Shown here one piece after another: positions 24,229 to 36,409 of a stretch of DNA of 64,000 nucleotides. This DNA comes from Phoronis australis. Taxonomy: Eukaryota; Phoronida; Phoronidae. How positions within the stretch are numbered: position 1 is the stretch's first letter; each line of letters starts with the position of its first letter. A program made the translations under genes and the position numbers. The stretch lies in assembly GCA_002633005.1 (NCBI GenBank), contig NMRA01000039.1, forward strand, positions 51,541-115,540. The letters are read 5' to 3'. The notes below the pieces were generated by a model. The model was not told the DNA's origin. It did not search any database and was given only the letters and a program-made list of their open reading frames with translations.

Positions 24229-26255
24229 ACTATGCTTGCTCTGTCCTGAAATTAAGCTCTAAAAAGGGGTTGATATGCTCTGGACGAACGCATTAGGTGT
24301 TTTAATATTAAAAATTCAACTTCGTCCATATTGATAGTTGAAATTAACCTAACACATGAAATAGACGTACGAATTATTAAAACCAAAAAACAGAACTGAT
24401 GGTCAAATAATTACTTGTAAATCTGTGCAAGGGAGTGAATGAGAGCCTGGATATAATGCAACAGCGATTGCTGGGATGTGCTCGTTTTTATTTTTTATTA
24501 TTTTTAAAAATGATCAAATAACTTTTTATTTTCAATTGGGAGCCTGGTTTTTTATTTTAATAAAAAAACATTTAATAACATCAGTTATTGTTTCAGATAA
24601 ATGACAAATTAAGTGTTAGTCCCAGTAGTTCTTACCTCACCAGGACCTAGGATCTGCTTGATGTTAATATTCTTGATCAACAAATTAAACCAGATGTGAC
24701 TAATTGCACATTACAGCAAAGTGCGGTGAGCCACCATTGTCGAATATATCTTCAACTCGTCAACAATACAAGCAGATGACCTGGTTCGTGTAGAAAGCAT
24801 TTTTGTCAATTTACAAGAACAAAAGTAACCCTGCATTCAGCATAATACCTAATCCATTACACAACGATCGGCGCAGTTTGGTCATATTTACTTTTCATGT
24901 TTCGAACCTAGTTTAACGACAAAATTATACCCATTCGCCAGGCAACTCTTTGGTGCATTAACTTGTTCTCCAATATATTTTTCTATGATTCTGTGTTTAA
25001 TTATCGACACGTTTTTAAGATTTAAAATCCAGGTTGGATTCGAAAGATCGGCCATTTAACTCACGCAATGTCAACTTCCGCTTTTTTTATCGCAGTGAGC
25101 CTCGCTTTGGATTTTAATGTCCGCCGCGTGAATTAGGTCTATACAGCTAGCTGGCTTTCTACCTTACTACCTGTATGTACATTTATGGTGTGACTTCTGT
25201 ACTTACATTATATACTTTGTGTATGATAGTGTATTTTAAATGCTTCTTTAGTTTCCCCTTGAAGGAATAGGTGATTACCAATTTATTTTACGGCAGGATA
25301 AATTAATGTTCTGGAAAGAATCTTTACTGCCTGGGGCTGAAAGAATACCGCAAACGCACACCCTATCTAAATCTGACAGCAGTTCTGCGTTAATCATTAA
25401 AATATAATGGTCTCTTCAAGAAATACTCCTGTCTCCTGCGATGACAATTCAGTACCTGCAACCCTTGCGAAAGCACAGGTAACAGCTAGTAATGTTTTCT
25501 ATCAATACATGTACGCTGAATAAGTAACTCATAGTGTAATTGGATATACTGTCACTTACGATACAAAGTGACCATCGGTTGCTAGGGTAGACCGAACGGC
25601 ACAGGACCGATAAATCGAAGACGACAAAAAAATTATTTTCATCAGGGGACACCGATGGTCAACTCAACAGTGTTTACCAAATACACTCCGGGTAGCATTC
25701 ATCGCCAATCCGTCTGTACGTAGACTGCAAAGTCAATCTTCAGGAAAAACTTAAACGATAACAAGCCGATCTCCGGTAGACATGTAATCCGTCGGTAAAA
25801 AAGTATTTTGGCTCACACGCTCGACAACGTAATTCACCCTTAGAACGCAAGTTGGCCTAAAATGTGCAATTTAGAAAGCTACCTGTAGTAACTGCAGTTT
25901 CTAAATGAATCAGAATACAGTACTTGATGCTAGCGAACACAAAGTCATTTAATGAAAAGAGTCAGCAATAAATGCGCAAATGTCTACACTTTCCAAACAA
26001 TAATGCCGATAATTTTTTTCACTGAATGACTCTGCCTAAGTTGATGTCGTAATTTAAAAAAAATACCAAAACTAAACCTACTGACGTAGTTTTTACTAGA
26101 ATAACATGAAGATATTAACGAGAGCAACCTTCGAGATCTTATTTTGGCGGAAGCAAAAATAGACGACGGAATCATGTGTCTTTCATACTGACATATTTAG
26201 TTTGGAATTACAGTTTTTGTGAAGGAAACGTGGACAGAAGAGAGAATAACCATTT
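24229..26255. other. No recognisable feature
   Basis: Long AT-rich stretch (notably 24480-24600). No exon, RNA gene or repeat copy recognised. Confidence 0.35.
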
Positions 26256-27471
26256 TGTTTTCAGGTCTGTTGAAGTAGTGTGGGAGGTGAATACGGAAAA
26301 AATATCCAGGCCGGTAGCCAGCATTGCTCAGGGGCGTGGTTAGAATTTCTTGAACGGTGGACCTTTAATAGTTTGCAAACCTCGACACTTTGGAGTTTTC
26401 ATTAAGGCCCTCAGTTGACGCAGCTTAATCAGGGGGAAGGGAATCTGTATACACGACGATGATTCTCAGCTCTATGTTTTTGAGATGAAACGGAATTAGT
26501 AATACCAGAGGTGAGGATGCCGTGACAGTTGCTCGCAAAGTACGAGACTCAATTCGGATGTAATATGGTCCGAAACGTTCTCGCGTTACTTCAGGCCAAA
26601 TGTTCAAATCAGGCATACTTAATTGCCTTATTACACCTACTCGGACAGAAATATTCAGTCGGAGAACAACTTGACTAATTTTTTTATTTAGTTATATTTT
26701 ACGTGCTATTTAAATTCCTTACGTCGTTAGAAATGGAAATAGCCCACTACTCAGCATTCGGTTAGACGTTCCAAAGGTTCATTCCGTCGAAGGTTCACCA
26801 CTACGAAAATATCTAACCTTCTCAACTCATTTGTAATTTTTCTTTTTTACATATAAAAATGAATGATACTTCGCTTATAAGACACACTGAATTGTGTACC
26901 TATAAAGAAAACAACGCCTTGGTGCTAAAACTCTTTGTTTGGATTTCATACGCATGTGAAATTTCCAGCATGCCTTACGAACACGAAAAATGAGAACGTT
27001 AGTGCATTTTAAAAAACATGAAGTGGAAATATTGAAGAATTATCAACCACGATACATTAGCCCAATTCATGTCAACGTCGCATCATTCCACAGCGCGACT
27101 GAAAAGTTTCGGGCCGCTGCGCCTAAACCTCACCCACCGGAACCACGCGCACGGCCGAATCCAAATTAAATGTAGTTAGCACGCTACCCTGTCCCTGCCA
27201 GTCTTCACGAACTCAGACACCCATTTAGTCTTTTTAAATTTAAAAACGTTGGTAGCCGCAGCCCCGACCCGTGCCCCAGATGTTGTCCATGCTTGATAAT
27301 GAGTCGTTAGCTAGATTCAAGAATCACGATTGGCAGTGATTGGAACTGAGCTCATTTGCAAACAATGTAAACAATGTATTAAGAACTATCTAATTTTTGC
27401 ACACCCTTTAAAAGGTTACTAAATGGACACAAATACACACACAAAACGTGCCGAGAGTGGCGTACATGAAG

Positions 27472-27556
27472 TAATATCCCACGAGACATTATTCCGCGTA
27501 TCGACCTCGACCTTTGGTCTCGGTCAATACGCGGAATAAGGTCGAGTGGGATATTA
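27472..27556. repeat. Long hairpin abutting the TIR transposon
   Basis: Arms of about 41 bases (TAATATCCCAC ... TTATTCCGCGTAT ... GACC) read back in reverse, roughly 85% matched, with a tiny loop around CTTTGG. The right arm ends in GGGATATTA exactly where the TAGTCGGTGGG end of the next element starts. Confidence 0.75.
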
Positions 27557-30500
27557 TAGTCGGTGGGCCAGATCTCATAGCGTTCATCCTTGTGAGTACT
27601 TTGGGGGGCAACCTAGTTTTTTCTATGTGGCTAGATGATATACCTATAAATCAAAGTCCAAAAAGTTCCCACGTCTACACTTGCACATTTTTTTAAAAAA
27701 GGTGTTTTTGTTGCACAAAATATGATGCACATACCTGCCACTTGATGGCGCTTTTCTATTGAATTGTTGTGCTTAGTTACTTCAATATGGCTGCTCCCAT
27801 GGAGTGTGATGCCTGTATAATTCAAGGTTTATCAAACAGCACAAAATCGTGATGTCACAGCCTAACAAAGCTTAGAAAAGCTTCCTGACGAAATATGATT
27901 GACTGCGGAACTCTGTAGATCTGTAGTTCAAAAAGAAGAAGAGGTGTCACAAACGTTTGTGCAGAAAACAGCTGCATGTCCTGGTAGCCTACACAGTATA
28001 CTGCTGAGTGCTGTACATGTATACTAGAAGACCAAGTGTCAGACCAAAAAATTGAAAGGACATAGAACGGCATAGCAACGTTTCAAGGCACCAACAGTAG
28101 TACTAAAGCTGAAGTTGCTGAAAGTGATACAGGTTTTATCCAAGATTTCCCAAGAAAATCGATTATACTTCCAAAATCTGAAACACCCAATTAAATTGAA
28201 CAAGATAAGAACATTCTGAAGCATGAGTGCATCATTTGTTAGCAGGAAAAGTACATTATAGGCCAAAATTTCAAGAAAGAGAAAGAAGTATAGCTTTCAA
28301 AAACAGGTACGTGTTTTTGAAAAATACGTCTTGGTGTTTTCCATGTGTGTTTCAGTATTATCACCAGTTGTTTTTTAACTTTTTCAGCCCATGGCTGCCT
28401 AGGCCTTAGACAATACTGCTGACCCAGTAGAGACGATGATCATACCATAGGCAGTCCATATGCCGGATACTTTTCGGCAAATTATGTTCCTATAAGTTTA
28501 GAAGTACCGCGTAGAGAGATGCCTCTGAGGAGGTCGTTAATGTTTTCATTTGTTCCCAGTTTAAACAAATACTCCTGCAATCCTGTTTTTCGAACACTCC
28601 ATTCAGTTGCCACATCGACAATGCTTGCGCTGAGGGATAATCCTATGGCGTTATACTGTGGGTGTGATTTTAAAGCACTTTAAGTAAAAAATTTTTGAGA
28701 AGGTTAAATGGAGTAGATAGTTGCAAACAACATGCCCAAGTGCCAGTCATCCCCTGCCGTAGTCTCAATTTTTTTGTAAATATTAATTACTTAGGTAGCT
28801 GCAATGATAATTAAATTAAAGTGCCTAAGTGGCCATCATCGCCGTCGAAATTTGAGGACGATGGAAGCCACTGTCCATTTCGTCAAACGTCGATTACCTT
28901 AAGTGTAAATCGATTGACTAGGGTTTGAGCTTCTGATTTAAAAAAGTAAATTTCAATCACTGCACTGGTATATCAACTGATTTATTTTCAGTTGCATCAA
29001 CTGATCTATTTATTAGACAATCAACATTATTAGGCTACAGATCAGATGGCATGTAAATTTGTTAGGCTGGTGGTGGATCAGTTCCTGATAAGTCCGTCTG
29101 AAAAAGTTGCATGCCAACTAACTCATAGTTGAATGTTAAATTAGTGTTAAAAGTTCCGTGTTTTTTCAGTTGGACTTGTATCGCAAGCAACAGCTCAGTC
29201 CAGAGCCCTGAGTATGTAAATGAAATTCAAAGATAAAGACCTTGTGTCTTAGAAGCCAAGTACATGTACATGTACTACAGATCATCATGCTATAAAAAAT
29301 AGAAAGACAACGATTGTGAAGAGTGACGAATTCACACTTTTCAGAGATGTTTTTCTGCAGTTTTGTTTGGAGTTCATTGAATCGAAGCGTCTAACACAAG
29401 GAGGTGTCATTTGCCTTTCAAAACTAAAGCAAGACTTTGAAGCTGTTCTTCAGACAGCTGGTGTGCATGAAGTTATTTGGACAGGCAATCTTAAGACATA
29501 TTGTTGAAGCTACTCACTGTTGTAGTTGGTGCCCGACTAAGAGATACGAAAGTGAATTGAGTCTAGTGTTCAATAATTCACTTGCTGACTCTAATTAACA
29601 CAGCCCATTATAACATATTTTGAATCAAACGTTTGCCCAAATGGTGCCCGCCTCCAAACAAGGACTTAGTGTTTGACCCTTCATTGCCTGCGGGCTAATC
29701 ACCAGTGTGCAGTGCGGTTCCCTCTATAATCGACCATAGTTGGCTCCTTGGCGGTGGAGCTTTGCAGTTAATATGTATGGCAGTGACCGCATCTCCATTT
29801 ACAGTACTAAACGATGAACGTTGCAAGTGCAAAAAGAACATGTGTGCTGGGAAACTGAGTTTGTGCTGCAATGATGGGTCAAACTGTACAGAAATGTGCA
29901 GCTGTGACAACTGTAGTAACATCAGCAACAATGACTGCATATCATTGGAGAGTTCTTTGACAAGTCAACCCTAAATAGACCTCCAACAACGTTATTTGCT
30001 TTTCTGTATTAAAAAGTTAATTTTATATGTTGATTAAGTCATAGAAAGTACATACTTTGATCACTGTCACGTATTTGTCTCATACTGCTTGATAAACGCT
30101 GTCAGAATAATCTATTATTTTCATACAGTCGTTGTGCACATTCACAGAGATCATTCAACTATATTGTTTTTGTACTATAACGTATTTCTGGTGTATTATG
30201 CAAACAAGCTGTATTTTACATCATTAGTCAATGTTTTAGTCGTTGAAGCACAAATTTTGCCCAGTCTCAAGTTTTTTGTGTTATTTTTGTTGCCTGACAA
30301 CGCCAGAATAACATCCTAGTAACATTCAGACTTAGTTTGCATTTTTGCCACTAGGTGTCTCTTTACGTTTTTTAAATTTCACTGTTTACAGTTAATTTAC
30401 AATAGTAAAACATGTAATGTGAGTGTAATATTGTTCGATACAATGGCACTGATGGGACCATATAACTTGTTTTACAAAAAAGTCACCAAAACTGTTGTTT

Positions 30501-30712
30501 TTTACAACTATAAGTTTACTAAGCTCTTTGGTGATTATTAGGTAACTTCAAACTCAAATTTCTCAAAAATGTGCAACTTTATATGTGGGAACTTTTCAGA
30601 TTTTGAAAACACTCTAATAAATGAATTAAAAAACACCAAAATAAAATTGCCCTCCTAAAGTACTCACAAAAACCATTTTCTAGAGGCCCTACAAAATCTG
30701 GCCCACCGACTA
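27557..30712 (+). mobile_element. DNA transposon with about 60-bp inverted ends and TTA target duplication
   Basis: Ends TAGTCGGTGGGCCAGAT (27557) and ATCTGGCCCACCGACTA (to 30712). The inner parts of the ends also match (TTGTGAGTACTTTRGGRGGGC on both). TTA flanks both sides (27554-27556 and 30713-30715). A TTA duplication fits PIF/Harbinger, but no DDE core was recognised. Two plus-strand frames look coding: 29316-29507 (FRDVFLQFCLEFIESKRL...) and 29705-29974. Confidence 0.65.
29316..29974 (+). pseudogene. Coding remnants with Cys-rich tail inside the TIR transposon
   Basis: First block 29316-29507 ends NLKTYC and continues in a shifted frame as YIVEATHCCSWCP-like sequence. The second block (29705-29974) ends in a Cys-rich tail, CKCKKNMCAGKLSLCC then MCSCDNCSN, of the metal-binding type often found at the C-terminus of transposon proteins. 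Frames are not continuous, so the element is probably dead. Family not identified. Confidence 0.45.
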
Positions 30713-31402
30713 TTACTTTTTGTACACCAATCGAGGTACGTTTTGTATTTATCCCAGGCGCTTCGATTTCCTAAGTTTCTCACATTTTTCGGCAGATTTT
30801 TCAAATACTTCACCCAGACTGTTCACATGGCGGATCACATCCCATATGTATGTACTTGCGCGTTAGGTTGCAAGTTTTCTCTTGTAAAAGAAACAGTTTT
30901 TAAAGTAACGATTTATTTCTTGAAAAGGGGTAACAAAGATGAAAACAACGGCAACTGTGCAGTGAACTTGTAAAATCTCCTGGAACTAGTTCAAAAACAA
31001 CATTTGATATTTTAGTTTCCTAGGAATCGGCGCCTGAGATGCAGACGATATAGTATTCAGCAATTGAAAACCGAGACATAAGTGTCTTATAATTAACAGT
31101 TTGGTTCCAGATTTTACGCTTAGGGCCTGGTTGCATGTCGAGTGTTAGTTACACTGCTGCAACTGTATTACTTTAAATTATATTTGGAAAGTTTGAGTAT
31201 CGAGTCGGCTGAAGACGCAAAGTCGACATTGACCTACCTTTTGAACTTTCCATGTCAGAGGTCACTGTTGAAGTAGTGCGGGAGGTGAATACGGAAAACT
31301 TTATTACATGGCCGTATTTCCCTCGACAGATTCAACGCGTGTGGGATAAAATATTATATTCATGTCTGTTAGGACTCCTTTGCAGACAATCAGAGTAATG
31401 AA

Positions 31403-31475
31403 CTGCGTGGCTCGGTGGCTTGAGGTCGGGCTCCTGTTTGGGAAACCGGGGTTCGAATCCTGGCTTCACTGGCTA
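31403..31475 (+). repeat. tRNA-derived SINE head (candidate)
   Basis: GTGGCTCGGTGGC (31407, A-box-like) and GGGGTTCGAATCCTG (31448, perfect B-box). Stems do not close as a tRNA. It lies within the insertion that splits the composite repeat. Confidence 0.45.
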
Positions 31476-32608
31476 ACAATCGAGGATTGTCCAAAGGTGC
31501 CTCCTACGCCTCTGAGTTCGGTCTTACTACTGAATGTGTGCAAAGTTATGTATTAAAATCTGGGTATAACGCGAGAGCGACTCCTAGGGCTGTGCTTGTG
31601 TTTAAGAGTTCTAGTCTTGGAATTGTGGAAATTCGAAGTTTTGTAGTGAACTTTCGAAGATGGCGAGCCCTCGGAGTAGCGAACATTTGGAATAGTGGCA
31701 CCTAACCTTGGAAATGTTTTCTATCAAGTTAGTTGCACGTACGAAGTCTGTGAGGCTGTGTACTATTGACACTTGACTGACAAGGAAAGTCTATCTTCAT
31801 TGACCAAATTTTTATTAGGTCTAGACCTACTTTTCCCAAGAAATGTGAACATTCTCGTTGGTGTTTTCTCAGTGCAAGAAAACACGATTATAGTTTAATT
31901 CTGGTTTTTGAGCAACGACGGAGTGCTGCCTCTAGTTAACTTGCCGTCGGCTTCTACTGTAGTTAAAAGGACGGATACGCACACACGTATAAACGCATGC
32001 ATGTCAATCCACAGTCGAAGTGGATACTGGATGAAAAGCATACCTGTATTTGACGAACGTTTCAATTCCTAACTTGAAATTACCTGCCCTTCACAACAAA
32101 CCTGTTTTCTGTTGTTCTGTTACTTGCTCGATTTAAGACATTCACACCGCGCTACTTTTGGGGCTATCTCGCTGCTATATAGCTTAGTTAAGTATAAACA
32201 TTTACTTCTAGATTCTCTTGTTACCCTACGGTGTAACCACCACGTATGTTCAATGCCCATGAGTATGTAAGGCCTCCTCTAATCGTCTGCATGATCCTGT
32301 CATATACGCAAATACCACTCGCGCGAAGTTGACAGATGATTACGTGAAGCGCTTTGAATCAGAAACAAATTCAAAATTATTACTAACTCAGTAATTATTG
32401 TAGTTAGTAGCACCAGGAGATGCAACGATTTTGCTGTTGTTCATCTGTATCCTGTCTTAAGCGGACAGGCTGGCGCTGAACCTTTTTCACGGAGAGGGGT
32501 TCGATCAAACCCCGGCCTCGAAACCCCTCTGGCTACGGGCCTGATATCACATGGCCGAATTGCACTCGACAGATTCAACGTCTATAGGGATAAATAATTT
32601 TAACTCAC

Positions 32609-32722
32609 CTTGACAAAATTTGCAGGCCTTGGCACAATTTTTATTCATAAAAGACCCGTAGAATCCTTTGCAGTAGCCTACTTGTGCCCAATGTTCACAG
32701 GATTGATATAAGTCCTTGCAAC
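32609..32722 (-). CDS. Astacin gene, exon 7: ShK-like domain
   Basis: 38 codons, phase 1 at both ends (acceptor TTGCACAG, donor CAAG|gtgagt). It encodes CKDLYQSCEHWAQVGYC, then KNCAKACKFCQ: six cysteines with the WA..GYC signature of ShK/ShKT modules, with one extra Cys made across the junction. ShK modules are common C-terminal add-ons of secreted astacins in invertebrates and here are best read as a substrate- or matrix-binding module, not a stand-alone toxin gene. Symmetric 1-1 phases make the exon shuffling-competent. Another exon must follow but was not found below 32609. Confidence 0.8.
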
Positions 32723-33267
32723 CTGTGCAATTTAAAAGAGTTTGGTGAAAATTGTTCCTAGCTCCATAATATTGTGCCTGTATTACAAACAATATTCAGT
32801 ATGTATGTTATGTTCAACAACCATATGGCAATTTAAACACTTTAAGAAGTCGTGTGATTTTTAATGGGAATGTAATGTACGTGTAGTCTAAGTGATATAG
32901 GAAGCAGGTGGCACTGTATGGTTGACTACCAACGACTTGGCAGGGGTGACAGACCACCAGAACACCAGTATGTGAAACGGTCGCAGTGTCCACCTACAGT
33001 TATGGGTCAGTCAGAGTCATGAGGCTGGTGAGAGATGCAACTTTTCCGTATTTATAAAAGATGGAAACAAAACCAATCGTATAGGAATCCTCGACAAGTT
33101 GAACGAAACTGTGCTCTGTAAATATGCATGGGATACGTCGAATTTGTTTACATTTTACTTTTTTACTTTATTTTGATTGTGAGTGCCTTTTTATTCATGA
33201 AATTTCCAGCAACTGAAAGAATGACCGAATATGTATTACCAATTCTGAACGTCTTTAAGTTACTCAC
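32723..33267 (-). other. Astacin intron 6, with dispersed repeat copy 2
   Basis: Contains the second copy (about 32925-33100) of the repeat at 22065-22285. No other feature. Confidence 0.55.
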
Positions 33268-33354
33268 ATTCTTTCACAGGACTTCCTGGACAATAGCACT
33301 TGCAATCTTTGCCCACAAATCCCTCTCCAGAGCATTTTTTATTGGAGCATGAAC
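33268..33354 (-). CDS. Astacin gene, exon 6: short Cys-rich module
   Basis: 29 codons, phase 1 at both ends (acceptor CTTAAAG, donor AAT|gtgagt). It reads SCSNKKCSGEGFVGKDCKC then YCPG. The arrangement C-x3-KKC-x3-GF-x3-C-x-C-x-C resembles the short Cys-rich/EGF-like module that follows the protease domain in several invertebrate astacins. It sits between the catalytic C-terminus (exon 5) and the ShK exon. Fold assignment is by resemblance only. Confidence 0.75.
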
Positions 33355-34235
33355 CTTTAAGTAGATGTATAAATTATATACTCGAGCGGACAAGCTAGAA
33401 GTATACATCATTGACCTACACAGTGCAGGCTTGACCATTCATTATAAAGAGCAAACTGCCAATGTGACGGGTGGGAATGGTAGACGAGAGATAGGAGTGA
33501 CGGGGTTATCGCAAGTGATATACCTGTAATACCTGTCACGGACAGAAACATTGGGGACATGCTGGTGAATTAAACCCCATCCCAGGCCATCCTCGTGACA
33601 CCAGAAGGCGCAGACGAGGGCTGACGTTTGCATGTCAGCATCTGATTTGACACCACTAGGGCACGGCTCTTGTTGTGACTTCCTTCCGGTTATCGCGACA
33701 ATGACGGCCCATTAACCAATTTTTATGTGCCCACATATTTATACATGTTTGTGGGCGCATTATGCCGTCATTCCCGTCCGTCCGCTCTTCCGGTGACCGG
33801 CTTCCGGCGCCCGTCGCTCTATTTCCAAAACCCTTGGGGTATGTTAAGAAAATTTGAAAACGTATTCCTTTTGAATGAGACGGCATGAGGGAACTTTCGG
33901 AAGGATCCGACTACCCGTGTGCCCCCTAGTGACAATTATGTTTTTTGCGTTTCCTCTGTATCTTCAAATGTCCTCGACGGATTTTGATAAAATTTGAGAT
34001 ATAGTCATCCATTAGTGAGATGGCTATGGCCTTTGTTTTCAGATGGATTCTTTGGCGTCTGCCCCTCTATCAACCAAACTACTCCAAGGATGATTGTGAA
34101 ATTTTGCATGTATATTCTGCGCGTTGCTCTTGTTATGTTTCGTTTTCATATCGGGTCACTGAAGGTGCGTCAATGACTAACCTTTTAGCCAGTTTGCCAT
34201 CATAGTATACTTAAGTGCCTACGCAAGAGAAATCT
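33355..34235. other. Astacin intron 5 sequence with a hairpin
   Basis: Near 33702-33768 a stem pairs GACGGC...TGCCCACA with TGTGGGCG...GCCGTC. The nearby CCCGTCCGTCCG stretch looks like a dispersed element. No exon seen. Confidence 0.35.
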
Positions 34236-34600
34236 AATCATAGACTATAGTACATGGACAGCCAACTCCGTATACTTTCAATGGACGAAATCTTTGAGCT
34301 TGCGCACAAGCCTTTACGTCATTATTCACTGGCGACACCTGGCTAAATTATCTGGTGTAATTTCCGGCAAGTACGTTGTCTGCTAATCATGGTCGGTTGC
34401 TGTGTGGCCGGTTGTTCGGCTACGCAGGCAAAATGCAGAGGCGTTAGCTTCCACAGTGTACGGAGACCCCAAAATCCGCTGTGGGAGAAAACGTTAAGTT
34501 CTCGCGTCGACGTGAATGGGAGTTGTTCTTCCAAAAAAACTTGTACATTTGTTCACGTCACTTCGAAGATGGGTGTTTTTTAAGAGGCTCTGGTAGGCCT
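34236..34600 (+). pseudogene. THAP-finger exon with frameshift
   Basis: Plus strand. From the ATG at 34389 the frame reads MVGCCVAGCSATQAK, then SFHSVRRPQNPLWEK, the first half of a THAP (C2CH) finger with the C-x4-C pair and the conserved Trp. The second half appears one frame over as YICSRHFEDGCFL (about 34537-34575), giving C-x2-H and the F that follows. So the domain is complete except for one frameshift. Upstream 34240-34388 is shared with the remnant at 13140. It probably belongs to a THAP-bearing DNA transposon; no downstream exon was identified. Confidence 0.6.
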
Positions 34601-35348
34601 ACTACTTAATCCTGTCTTCACAAATCCATCTTTTCTCCGTTTTGATGAAAACTATCTGGTAAACTTTTTGACGAAAAATGTCCGCTAAATTTCTTCCAAT
34701 GGTAGTGACTGGTGAACTCTTGTCCTTACGAAGACCTTCAGCCATAATCTAGTGAGCGAATTAACCAAATTACTCTTCGGTGGCCCTGATCAGACGGTTG
34801 GTCTCAGCATAATGCGCACATTTGGCCAGGATTTGGATCAGCGATTTCAACAAATTTACATTCGCGTACAAATAAATATGACGCTAGTAAAACCTTTAAC
34901 ATATATAAAGATTACATTAATACTTCAGAAATAAATACCTGGACCTGTCAAAATCTCTCCCGCAATTCAACAGCAGGTTACATACTCAATTATTTATGTG
35001 GACTGTATGCCGCACAAAACTTGAACCATCTTAGCCAAGTACGCTGCAGTCTATGAAAATACCAGAATAACGAAAAACCTCGGAAGCAAGGGAAATGAAC
35101 TCTAAGAGGTAGCAAGCAAGATAAAGGGGGTGGTAGGGACATGAAGCTGACGTGTGCTAATTTTCAATTCCATACTTTTATATGGCATTTTCATAATTTT
35201 GATTTGAGATGTCAACTCAGATCAAACGGTTTGAAAGTTCGGATTTTTAATTTGTAATGAACTTGAGTTGCACTGCACGTGACCTTTTATGAATTTATCG
35301 TAATTGGCTACAGACAGGCCCACCTTTATAAAAACTAGCAACGTAGAC
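34601..35348. other. No recognisable feature
   Basis: Astacin intron 5 sequence; nothing seen. Confidence 0.35.
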
Positions 35349-35353
35349 AAACG

Positions 35354-35510
35354 CATGCGCGCACCCAGGGGAAAAGTCCAAGAGAAAGAGACGAAAGTCC
35401 ACAATACGGCAGTACCCCGTTCTTTATTTTAGTTCTCACGCTTTTTGTTAATAAAAGGTCCACTTTGCCAGAGATTCGAGCCCCCGTATTAGAGGCTGGG
35501 TGCGCGCATG
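35354..35510. mobile_element. GC-rich-ended MITE with AAACG target duplication
   Basis: Inverted ends CATGCGCGCACCCAG / CTGGGTGCGCGCATG, flanked by AAACG on both sides (35349-35353 and 35511-35515). The interior resembles the MITE at 7645-7894 (AAAGTCC, TCACGCTTT, GAGCCCC). 157 bp. Confidence 0.7.
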
Positions 35511-35713
35511 AAACGTCTACACAAATTGCACCCAATGCAGCTCCTGGTTTAAACGCGGGCTTTTTTTTCAAAGTTTGGTCAGGTATAAATAACGCCACAA
35601 ACATGGAGGTTCACTGAAACACGTCTACCTTACAGATGTGACAATCCCTAGCCACGGAAAACTTGAGAGGCCGACAAAAATACTAATGATGAAATACCGG
35701 TGATGATAATCAT

Positions 35714-36409
35714 NNNNNNNNNNNNNNNNNNNNNNNNNNNNNNNNNNNNNNNNNNNNNNNNNNNNNNNNNNNNNNNNNNNNNNNNNNNNNNNNNNNNNNN
35801 NNNNNNNNNNNNNNNNNNNNNNNNNNNNNNNNNNNNNNNNNNNNNNNNNNNNNNNNNNNNNNNNNNNNNNNNNNNNNNNNNNNNNNNNNNNNNNNNNNNN
35901 NNNNNNNNNNNNNNNNNNNNNNNNNNNNNNNNNNNNNNNNNNNNNNNNNNNNNNNNNNNNNNNNNNNNNNNNNNNNNNNNNNNNNNNNNNNNNNNNNNNN
36001 NNNNNNNNNNNNNNNNNNNNNNNNNNNNNNNNNNNNNNNNNNNNNNNNNNNNNNNNNNNNNNNNNNNNNNNNNNNNNNNNNNNNNNNNNNNNNNNNNNNN
36101 NNNNNNNNNNNNNNNNNNNNNNNNNNNNNNNNNNNNNNNNNNNNNNNNNNNNNNNNNNNNNNNNNNNNNNNNNNNNNNNNNNNNNNNNNNNNNNNNNNNN
36201 NNNNNNNNNNNNNNNNNNNNNNNNNNNNNNNNNNNNNNNNNNNNNNNNNNNNNNNNNNNNNNNNNNNNNNNNNNNNNNNNNNNNNNNNNNNNNNNNNNNN
36301 NNNNNNNNNNNNNNNNNNNNNNNNNNNNNNNNNNNNNNNNNNNNNNNNNNNNNNNNNNNNNNNNNNNNNNNNNNNNNNNNNNNNNNNNNNNNNNNNNNNN
36401 NNNNNNNNN
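35714..36409. other. Assembly gap (696 N)
   Basis: Run of N. Reading frames that appear to span it are meaningless. Confidence 0.99.

Larger units (their letters stand above)
26745..31697. mobile_element. CACTA-ended element, left copy, split by insertions
   Basis: Starts CACTACTCAGCATTCGG and ends GGAATAGTG (31689-31697), with subterminal repeats of an AGTAGCGAACCTTCGGA-like word at both ends (about 26760-26825 and 31640-31697). Inverted copy of 42956-43817. CACTA...TAGTG ends plus subterminal repeats are the hallmarks of the CACTA/EnSpm superfamily; no transposase is visible. Confidence 0.5.
26260..32465. repeat. Composite repeat, left copy (interrupted)
   Basis: 26260-27450 is the reverse complement of 44660-43115, and about 31600-32465 of 43080-42170. 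Landmarks: GAATCTGTATACACGACGATGA (26449, 22 bases, cited by position only) against 44075-44100; GTCGTTAGCTAGATTCAAG (27302) against 43246; TTGAGCAACGACGGAG (31908) against 42741. The 4.1 kb between 27450 and about 31600 is absent from the right copy and is insertion material (hairpin, TIR transposon, SINE-like piece). Confidence 0.75.

Noticed and set aside
29695-29940. Minus-strand frame of 81 codons
   Set aside because: Antisense to the Cys-rich transposon tail on the plus strand.
21064-31475. Functional tRNA genes at 21064-21140 and 31403-31475
   Set aside because: B boxes are good, but acceptor and anticodon stems do not pair; better read as SINE heads.
32609-32722. ShK exon as a separate peptide toxin gene
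   Set aside because: It is joined in phase to the protease exons and has no signal peptide of its own.
32722-32790. Alternative acceptor ATACAG giving a longer ShK exon
   Set aside because: The frame from it, in the required phase, meets a TAG within a few codons.
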